From assembly GCA_030690705.1 (NCBI GenBank), contig JAUYGE010000081.1, positions 1-10,935 of the forward strand: 10,935 bases of DNA, given 5' to 3'. The translations under genes and the position numbers were made by a program. Below the pieces are notes generated by a model. It was not told the origin of the DNA. It did not search any database and was given only the letters and a program-made list of their open reading frames with translations. Shown in pieces: positions 5,900 through 10,935 of this stretch (its first letter is position 1; every line of letters begins with the position of its first letter). The DNA comes from Dehalococcoidia bacterium. GTDB taxonomy: Bacteria > Chloroflexota > Dehalococcoidia > JAENJB01.

Positions 5900-6982
5900 T
5901 TGACCGGTGGTCCGGAGCATCACAACCACCGAGAGACGCTCTTAAAGGCCGTCCCCGGACTGTTATTAACCTTGGGACTGGCGATAGTAGCCTTCGGCAC
6001 CTGGTGGTTCCTCGCCAATACCTGGCTCAAGTTCAGCGCCCTCTTGTGGGCTTTCATGTACTCTATCATCGCGGCAAATTTGGTGCCGGCGCTGTCCAGC
6101 AAGAGATTTCATCAGGGGATCGATCTGTCCTCCACCCATTTGCTCAAGTTCGCCATCGCTCTGCTTGGCTTGACGTTCAGCGCTTCGGTGTGGGTTGAGC
6201 TGGGCGGGATGGGCATAGCCGCGGTAATCATGAATCTTCTCTTCACCTCGGCTTTCGGATATGTCTTCTGCAGATATGTCTTGAAGCTGGATGGGGCGCT
6301 GCCCTTGCTGCTGATGGTCGGCACATCCATCTGCGGCGCAACGGCCATCGCCGCGACGGGGCCGGCCCTCAGGGCAAAGGCGGAAGAAATGGGGTTGGCG
6401 GTGGCGGTCGTCACACTCTTCGGGTTGGTGGCGATGTTTGGCTATCCGCTGCTATATTACGGGCCTCTCAACCACTGGCTGAATAATCTCCCTCTTGCCT
6501 ACGGCATGTGGGCCGGAATGGGCATCCACGAGACGGCCCAGGTGATAGCCGCTGGCAGCCAGGTGGAAGGTGCCGCCTCCATCGCCATATCGGCGAAGTT
6601 CATCCGGATATTCATGATCGGGCCGATGGTTTTCGCGAGCCTACTTATGTCTCGGGGCTCCTCCAGCAAGGCGTCTGCCAGACGGATCAGGTGGGCCACG
6701 CCGTGGTTTGCCGTGGCTTTCATCGCCCTGACGTTAGTGAACTTCGGACTGGACTCGCTGCCGATTCGCAGCTGGTGGGCCGACTTCAACAACGGCTATT
6801 TGAAGTCGGGGGTCACTTTTCTTCTGGCCTGGTCGTTCGCTGCCGTTGGCCTGAAGGTAAGGTTCTCTGCCATTCGCACTGTCGGATTCAAAGCGATTGT
6901 CGGAGGCATCGTGGTCTCGGTAGTGGCTGGGGGAAGCGCGCTCCTTCTCGTCAAATATCTGTGGATCCCGCTGTCGGGCTGA
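5900..6982 (+). CDS. YeiH/UPF0324-family putative sulfate-exporter-type membrane protein
   Basis: The product is 360 residues from a TTG at 5900. The weak purine stretch GGAAAG at 5882-5887 is the only candidate ribosome site. The protein is strongly hydrophobic throughout, with about ten predicted membrane segments. It carries the two hallmark motifs of the UPF0324 (YeiH) family: GTSICGATAIAA (residues 141-152) in one helix and WAGMGIHETAQVIAAG (204-219) in another. The C-terminal part VTFLLAWSFAAVGLKVRF is also typical. The family is annotated as a putative sulfate exporter, largely from gene neighbourhood in sulfur metabolism, and direct transport evidence is limited. Full length matches the family (about 330-360). 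It is the only rightward gene between two leftward redox blocks, and its stop lies 13 bases from the end of the module-2 ferredoxin gene. Confidence 0.9.
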   Translation: MTGGPEHHNHRETLLKAVPGLLLTLGLAIVAFGTWWFLANTWLKFSALLWAFMYSIIAANLVPALSSKRFHQGIDLSSTHLLKFAIALLGLTFSASVWVELGGMGIAAVIMNLLFTSAFGYVFCRYVLKLDGALPLLLMVGTSICGATAIAATGPALRAKAEEMGLAVAVVTLFGLVAMFGYPLLYYGPLNHWLNNLPLAYGMWAGMGIHETAQVIAAGSQVEGAASIAISAKFIRIFMIGPMVFASLLMSRGSSSKASARRIRWATPWFAVAFIALTLVNFGLDSLPIRSWWADFNNGYLKSGVTFLLAWSFAAVGLKVRFSAIRTVGFKAIVGGIVVSVVAGGSALLLVKYLWIPLSG

Positions 6983-6995
6983 ATATCTCCCATCT

Positions 6996-7214
6996 CTACC
7001 ACGGCAGGGGTATCCTTCTCTCGTAGACCGGGACGCAGTAGACAGCGTTCTCCGGGCAGACGCGCTCGCAGAGGAAGCAGCCCTGGCAGTCCCTCAGATA
7101 CTTGATGAAAGCCTTCTGGCTCTTTCCATCCATTTTCAGGACATCCATGGGACAGTACTCGACGCAAATGCTGCAGCCGGTACATCTGGCAACGTCTATC
7201 TTTCTTACGCCCAT
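6996..7214 (-). CDS. Small 2x[4Fe-4S] ferredoxin-like subunit, module 2
   Basis: The product is 72 residues with the same cysteine spacing as the module-1 ferredoxin (Cys11/14/17/21 and Cys43/46/49/53, plus Cys60). The region IKYLRDCQGCFLCER (37-51) is identical in both. Differences cluster in the N-terminal loop (VARCTGCS against WELCDGCE) and the tail. The ATG overlaps the flavoprotein stop by 10 bases through the same ATGGGCGTAA. The purine-rich GAGGGCGAG at 7223-7231 is a weaker ribosome site than in module 1, so reinitiation may matter more here. By family it is an electron carrier for the FAD of its partner and is most likely cytoplasmic. It is convergent with the YeiH-like gene 13 bases away, with no terminator hairpin between them. 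Confidence 0.92.
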   Translation of the reverse strand: MGVRKIDVARCTGCSICVEYCPMDVLKMDGKSQKAFIKYLRDCQGCFLCERVCPENAVYCVPVYERRIPLPW

Positions 7215-8938
7215 TTCACACGCTCGCCCTCGATTCGTATTATGCCCTGTCTCTCAGCCACTCGCCAAATCGGGTGGAGGTCTTTCCCCTTCTCTGGTTT
7301 GAGCTTATATCGATGCAAAGGCACTTCAACTGCACTTGTGCTTATCTGCTCCCCTTCCTTCTTTACCGTTACCCACTTCAACCAGTTGATATTGTCCATA
7401 TAGGGATAGTCCTCCCTCGCCGTCTCCCTCGATTCCTGCCGGAACAGGGAACTCTTCAAGAGGAGCAGAGACACCAACGCCAGGTTGCGAGCCTCTACAG
7501 CCATCCTCAAATAATGAGGATCATAGGCCTTCAACAAAGGTACCTGGTCCCTCCAAATACTCTCGATTTCCTTCAATGCTCTCGACATACGCTCCTCACT
7601 TCTCAAGGTCCATACATCATAGGGCATGACGGCTTCCTGTAGCGACAAGAGCACTTGATCAGGCTCGATCCCATCCTTCCTCAGCAGGGGCTCTAGCATT
7701 TGCCTCTTCAATTCACTGATCTGTTCCGCGTCCGCTTCCGGCGGCGATACCTCGCGGGCGTACTCTGCCGCATGTTTGCCGGCCCTGGCTCCAGAGGTCA
7801 TCGCGCCGGCAAGCGCGTTCTGCCCCCAGGTCCCGCTTGACGGCATGGCATCTCCGCAGGCAAAAAGCCCGGGGAGTGTGGTCTCATACCTCCTGTTGAC
7901 CAATAGCCCACCCCGGACGGATGGACCCTCAGTGACCCATTCTATCTTCCTGGTGAACCGGTCGCCAGCCAAAACCCCCGCCCGCTCCCACATCATCATC
8001 GGCGAGGGGATCACTCGTCTCATCAGACGCACCTTCTCGGGCTCGATGTGGGTCATATCGAGGTACAGCGGCGTTTTCCCGCGCTTGGCTTCTATAGCAC
8101 AGGCAGCGCTCAAAGTGTGAAGCTCCGTCCGTTCTTTGAGGACTGGATCGTACTTCTCAACAAATCTCTCGCCGTCAGCATTGACCAAAGTGGCGCCAGA
8201 ACCCATGTACATGTTGTTGCCAGGGCCGATATCGTACATCGCCGGGCCTGTATTTACTCCTCCGCTATCAAAACCCGTCAGGGTCAGGCCGGCTCGGTAG
8301 GCGGCGGCGATGCCATCCCCGCTGAGGTTGCGATGGCCCGGTCTCCGTGTCTTCAACCAGGTCCGCCCCGCAGCCAGAACTACGCTCTTGGCCATGAATT
8401 CGTGGACCTCACCGCTATCCGTATTGAATCCGATTGCACCGGCGATTCTGCCGCCGTCTGTCAACAGATCGACTATCATTACTCTGTCAACGAGTTTCAC
8501 TCCGGTTCTTGACGCTGCCCTCCTCATCGCTTCCATCATCTGGTACCCACCGTGAAACATGATGCTGGTAAACTTTCCCCGGCCGACCTGGCGCTGGAGT
8601 TTGCCCTGGGCCGTCTTCACGAACTCAACTCCAAGACTGTCCATCTCCTTGATTCTGTCGGCGGAGTCATCCAGGTGGTCTTCGAGCTTCTCTTGATCGC
8701 AGAGGAAATGCGACTTTATCACGGCTTCCCTGAAGCAATCCTCCCTGTCGTCCTCGTCAGGCGAAAAGGCCTGTATCACACCGGCGGCAAAGGCACTGCA
8801 TCCACTTCTACCTACGCTCGCCTTATCTACTTGCACCACCTCAGCAGCGCCTGCTTCCCTGGCCTTGATAGCGGCAAAGGTCCCTGCGATGCCACCGCCG
8901 ATCACCAGGACATCGGTCTCGTGTTCTTGGTTGTTCAT
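7205..8938 (-). CDS. AprA/FrdA-like FAD-dependent oxidoreductase, module 2
   Basis: The product is 577 residues from the ATG at 8938. It aligns without gaps to the module-1 flavoprotein through at least residue 360, and again near the C-terminus ([15 protein letters not shown] against REDYPYTDNVNWLKW). FAD motifs are [11 protein letters not shown] (9-19), [11 protein letters not shown] (43-53), SGDG (206-209) and [10 protein letters not shown] (354-363). Where module 1 has His340, this copy has Ser340 (GPSVRGGL), and the residues around it differ, which suggests a different substrate or reaction. The Glu in the ACGE motif is Asp here. The start ATG overlaps the stop of the OppF gene (ATGA), linking it to an ABC importer. 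It probably works with the ferredoxin overlapping its 3' end. The family is firm and the substrate unknown. Confidence 0.9.
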   Translation of the reverse strand: MNNQEHETDVLVIGGGIAGTFAAIKAREAGAAEVVQVDKASVGRSGCSAFAAGVIQAFSPDEDDREDCFREAVIKSHFLCDQEKLEDHLDDSADRIKEMDSLGVEFVKTAQGKLQRQVGRGKFTSIMFHGGYQMMEAMRRAASRTGVKLVDRVMIVDLLTDGGRIAGAIGFNTDSGEVHEFMAKSVVLAAGRTWLKTRRPGHRNLSGDGIAAAYRAGLTLTGFDSGGVNTGPAMYDIGPGNNMYMGSGATLVNADGERFVEKYDPVLKERTELHTLSAACAIEAKRGKTPLYLDMTHIEPEKVRLMRRVIPSPMMMWERAGVLAGDRFTRKIEWVTEGPSVRGGLLVNRRYETTLPGLFACGDAMPSSGTWGQNALAGAMTSGARAGKHAAEYAREVSPPEADAEQISELKRQMLEPLLRKDGIEPDQVLLSLQEAVMPYDVWTLRSEERMSRALKEIESIWRDQVPLLKAYDPHYLRMAVEARNLALVSLLLLKSSLFRQESRETAREDYPYMDNINWLKWVTVKKEGEQISTSAVEVPLHRYKLKPEKGKDLHPIWRVAERQGIIRIEGERVKWA

Positions 8939-10035
8939 CCTCTTACCCCCTGCCCCCTCTCTCCTTCGACGGAGAGAGGGGGTTCATATTTTATAGAGGG
9001 GCTGCGCCCCTCTATGACAACCCCCTCATCCTGGCCTTCCCTCCCCGGCAGCGTTACGAGCTTGTAGTGGAGATGGCAGGATACCCAGTGACCGGGGAAT
9101 TTCTCGATAAGCGGCGGCTCTATATGCGGGCAGATTTCAAAGACCTTGGGACAACGGGTGTGGAAGCGACACCCGGAGGGCGGATTCATCGGCGAGGGGA
9201 CGTCCCCCTGGAGCACGATGCGCTCCCTTTTGAGATGAGGGTTGGGGATGGGAAGCGCGGATAGCAGGGCCTCGGTGTAGGGATGGAGGGGGTGCGCGAA
9301 GATTTCCTGCGTGGGCGACAGCTCGGCAATCTTCCCCAGGTACATCACCAGCACCCGGTGCGAGATGTGGCGTATCACCCCCAAGTCGTGCGCAATGAAC
9401 AGGTAGCTGAGCTTGAATTCGTCCCTTAGTTCCTGGAGCAGGTTCAGTATCTGGGCCTGCACCGAGACATCCAGGGCGCTGACCGGCTCGTCGGCGACGA
9501 TGAGCCTGGGGTTCACCGCCAGGGCGCGGGCGATGCCGACCCGTTGCTTCTGGCCGCCGCTGAACTCGTGAGGGTAGCGCTGAGCATACTCCGGCTCCAG
9601 GCCCACACGCTTCAGGAGCTCCTCCACCCGGCGCCAGCGCTCCTTTTCATCGCCCAGGCCGTGGACGAGCAAGGCTTCGTCTATGGAATCGCCGATGCGC
9701 ATCCGGGGGTCGAGGGACGACTGGGGGTCCTGGAAGACCATCTGCGCCTTGCGGCGGAAATCCTTCAGCGCAGCTCCGTTCAGCTTCGTTATCTCCTGCC
9801 CCTCGAAGAAGACCTCCCCCGAAGTCGGCTCCTCCAGCCGGAGGATGGTGCGACCGAGGGTGGACTTGCCGCAGCCCGATTCCCCCACCAGCCCCAGGGT
9901 CTCCCCCTGTTCCATATGGAAGGAGACACCGTCCACCGCCTTGACGGTGCCGATGTGATGCGCCAGCAGGCCCGCGGTCATGGGATAGTATTTCCGCAAG
10001 TCGCGCACTTCTAATAGCTTGCCGTTCTGGGTCAG
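8935..10035 (-). CDS. oppF: Oligopeptide/dipeptide-type ABC transporter ATP-binding protein (OppF/DppF-like)
   Basis: All ABC ATPase motifs are present (numbering from a start at 10035): Walker [10 protein letters not shown] (51-59), Q-loop [11 protein letters not shown], signature SGGQKQR (159-165), Walker B LIVADEP (178-184) and switch His216. A C-terminal oligopeptide-transporter extension follows, with Cys289, 295, 302 and 320, which in relatives can hold an iron-sulfur cluster. I place the start at a CTG (10035) behind GAGGGAGG (10041-10048). It restores the conserved N-terminus [12 protein letters not shown], whereas the GTG at 10008 cuts into it. The last 27 or so residues ([19 protein letters not shown] and neighbours) are encoded by the hairpin repeat at 8950-9018. 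It powers uptake with the OppD partner upstream. The stop overlaps the flavoprotein start (ATGA). The importer type is certain. The substrate may be a peptide, nickel or another small solute. Confidence 0.92.
   Translation of the reverse strand: MTQNGKLLEVRDLRKYYPMTAGLLAHHIGTVKAVDGVSFHMEQGETLGLVGESGCGKSTLGRTILRLEEPTSGEVFFEGQEITKLNGAALKDFRRKAQMVFQDPQSSLDPRMRIGDSIDEALLVHGLGDEKERWRRVEELLKRVGLEPEYAQRYPHEFSGGQKQRVGIARALAVNPRLIVADEPVSALDVSVQAQILNLLQELRDEFKLSYLFIAHDLGVIRHISHRVLVMYLGKIAELSPTQEIFAHPLHPYTEALLSALPIPNPHLKRERIVLQGDVPSPMNPPSGCRFHTRCPKVFEICPHIEPPLIEKFPGHWVSCHLHYKLVTLPGREGQDEGVVIEGRSPSIKYEPPLSVEGERGQGVRG
8950..9018. repeat. Single hairpin-repeat unit upstream of the module-2 flavoprotein, inside the OppF 3' end
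   Basis: It contains two perfect stems: CCCCCTCTCTCC-TTCGAC-GGAGAGAGGGGG (8952-8981) and AGAGGGGC-TGC-GCCCCTCT (8995-9013). The same two-stem design and shared wording (TGCCCCCTCTCTCCTT, GCTGCGCCCCTCT) occur at 3721-3802, upstream of the other AprA-like gene. Here the element is translated in frame as the C-terminus of the OppF-like ATPase. It begins 12 bases before the flavoprotein ATG, so mRNA folding could affect flavoprotein translation. Confidence 0.75.
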
Positions 10036-10040
10036 ACAGG

Positions 10041-10048
10041 CCTCCCTC
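10041..10048 (-). promoter_or_regulatory. Shine-Dalgarno site preceding a likely CTG start of the OppF gene
   Basis: Minus-strand GAGGGAGG is followed by CCTGT and then CTG at 10035-10033. No ATG, GTG or TTG lies between the upstream in-frame TAG and the codons for the conserved [15 protein letters not shown] is therefore the best start, although GTG 10008 cannot be excluded. Confidence 0.55.
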
Positions 10049-10075
10049 TAACCACATCAGCGCCGCTCAGTGGTG

Positions 10076-10157
10076 TCATTGCGAGGGGCAAAGCCCCGAA
10101 GCAATCCGAACCCATTTCCCCAACGGATTGCTTCGTCACTTCGTGCCTCGCAAAGAC
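10076..10157. repeat. Palindromic intergenic repeat (CATTGCGAGG...CCTCGCAA) between oppD and oppF
   Basis: The left arm 10077-10108 (CATTGCGAGG then GAAGCAATCCG) and the right arm 10124-10152 (CGGATTGCTTCG then GCCTCGCAA) are inverted complements around a 15-base centre. The ends are TCATT and AGACA. This is the best-preserved member of the family whose remnants occur at 671-682 and 5715-5842. It resembles the short 'CATTGCGAG...GAAGCAATC' elements scattered through many environmental bacterial genomes. It fills the gap between the two ABC ATPase genes, and the stop codon of the upstream gene (10136-10138) is inside it. It may attenuate or stabilise the transcript between them. Confidence 0.8.
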
Positions 10158-10935
10158 AGAACGGGCTGAAGGCCAAACACCGGAGACTCCCGGTGAAGAT
10201 AGCAGGCCACCCGGCGGCCGGGAGCGGTGACGTACTCCGGCGGCCTCTTCTCCAGGCACATGGGCATGACATAGGGACAGCGCGGATTGAAGTTGCAGTC
10301 GTCCGGCGGATCAATCAGGCTCGGGATAGTGCCGGGAATGCACTCCAGCTTCTGCTTTGCGCCGGAGGGGTCAGGCAGGCAGCGGAGCAGCGCCTGAGTA
10401 TAGGGGTGCTGGGGCTTATCGAAGATATCCAGGAGCGAGCCGACCTCGGCGACCCGGCCCCCGTACATCACCACAATCCTGTCGGCCATCTCCGCCACCA
10501 CCCCCATGTCATGGGTGATGAAGATAATGGACATCCTCTGCTGCTTCAGATTGCGGAAGATATCGAGCACCTGGGCCTTGGTGGTGACGTCCAGGGCAGT
10601 GGTCGGCTCATCGGCGATGAGAATCTCGGGATTGCAGGCCAGCGCCTGGGCCACCATCACTCTCTGCTTCATCCCCCCCGAGAACTGGTGAGGGTAATCG
10701 TCAATCCGCTTCTCGGCCGCCGGGATGCCTATCTGCTTCATCAACTCGAGGGCCCTCTCGCGCGCCTGACTCTTTGTCATACCCAGATGGAGCCTCATCG
10801 GCTCAGCTATCTGGTCACCCACCTTGAGGACCGGATTCAGGGAGGACTGGGGGTCTTGAAAGACCATCGCTATCTTGGAACCGAGCAGACGGCGCATCTG
10901 GGCGGGGGGATATGTCAGAAGGTCCTCTCCGTGGT
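10136..10935 (-). CDS. oppD: Oligopeptide/dipeptide-type ABC transporter ATP-binding protein (OppD/DppD-like), 5' end beyond window
   Basis: The frame stays open to the right edge, reading HGEDLLTYPPAQMRRLLGSK before the Q-loop. The ATG at 10897 is therefore internal, and the Walker A region lies outside the window. Visible motifs are the Q-loop [13 protein letters not shown], signature SGGMKQR, Walker B ILIADEPTTALD and the switch His in FITHDMGVVAE. An oligopeptide-transporter C-terminal domain has spaced cysteines (CNFNPRCPYVMPMC and VACYLH), as in relatives that carry an iron-sulfur cluster. About 266 of the usual 320-340 residues are visible. SGGMKQR and TTALDVTTKAQ are typical of the D-type partner, while the OppF-like gene downstream supplies the other half of the heterodimer. 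The extreme C-terminus (SLRGTK) is encoded by the palindromic repeat. Permease and binding-protein genes, if present, must lie to the right of the window. Confidence 0.92.
   Translation of the reverse strand, partial: HGEDLLTYPPAQMRRLLGSKIAMVFQDPQSSLNPVLKVGDQIAEPMRLHLGMTKSQARERALELMKQIGIPAAEKRIDDYPHQFSGGMKQRVMVAQALACNPEILIADEPTTALDVTTKAQVLDIFRNLKQQRMSIIFITHDMGVVAEMADRIVVMYGGRVAEVGSLLDIFDKPQHPYTQALLRCLPDPSGAKQKLECIPGTIPSLIDPPDDCNFNPRCPYVMPMCLEKRPPEYVTAPGRRVACYLHRESPVFGLQPVLSLRGTK

Noticed and set aside
8552..9067. Plus-strand open frame spanning the flavoprotein 5' end and the hairpin repeat
   Set aside because: It runs opposite conserved flavoprotein codons and through a repeat. No motif is present.
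10076..10157. Intrinsic terminator between the two ABC ATPase genes
   Set aside because: The palindrome lacks a T-run and matches a dispersed repeat family. A terminator role remains possible but is not supported by sequence.

Overview
The window is GC-rich bacterial DNA holding metabolic and transport genes separated by short palindromic repeats. The gene content points to an anaerobic or sediment-type bacterium: AprA/FrdA-like flavoproteins each paired with a tiny 2x[4Fe-4S] ferredoxin, an Opp/Dpp-type ABC importer, an amidohydrolase_2 protein and a YeiH-type transporter. The dispersed repeats carry cores such as GAAGCAATC and ATTCCCGCC...GGCGGGAAT. I lean towards Chloroflexota (Dehalococcoidia-like). 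That placement rests on recalled family distribution and cannot be proven from this window.

Layout. Bases 1-665 (+) are the 3' part of an amidohydrolase_2 gene. A repeat-rich gap follows, then a small glycine/alanine-rich membrane protein (959-1621, +). A leftward block covers about 1618-5605. In transcription order it holds a flavocytochrome-c-type FAD reductase (5605-4166), an internal fragment of an AprA-like flavoprotein gene (4136-3927), a two-unit hairpin repeat, an intact AprA-like flavoprotein (3684-1957), its overlapping ferredoxin (1966-1748) and a PIN-domain toxin remnant (about 1740-1618). A lone rightward YeiH/UPF0324 transporter gene (5900-6982) comes next. A second leftward block enters from the right edge: OppD-type ATPase (from beyond 10935 to 10136), a palindromic repeat, OppF-type ATPase (10035-8935), a second AprA-like flavoprotein (8938-7205) and its ferredoxin (7214-6996).

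The main theme is a duplicated two-gene redox module. In both copies a flavoprotein of about 576 residues overlaps a 72-residue ferredoxin by 10 bases at the same sequence, ATGGGCGTAA. The flavoproteins align without gaps over at least their first 360 residues and the ferredoxins are identical at 51 of 72 positions. A position where fumarate-reductase relatives carry a substrate-binding histidine is His in one copy and Ser in the other. A fragment of a third copy lies between them. A related repeat with two hairpins sits just upstream of each intact flavoprotein.

The second module is joined to the OppF gene by an ATGA stop/start overlap, which suggests that an imported small molecule or peptide-like compound is its substrate. 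The substrate cannot be read from the sequence. Repeats have also shaped coding ends: the C-termini of both ABC ATPases are translated from repeat DNA.
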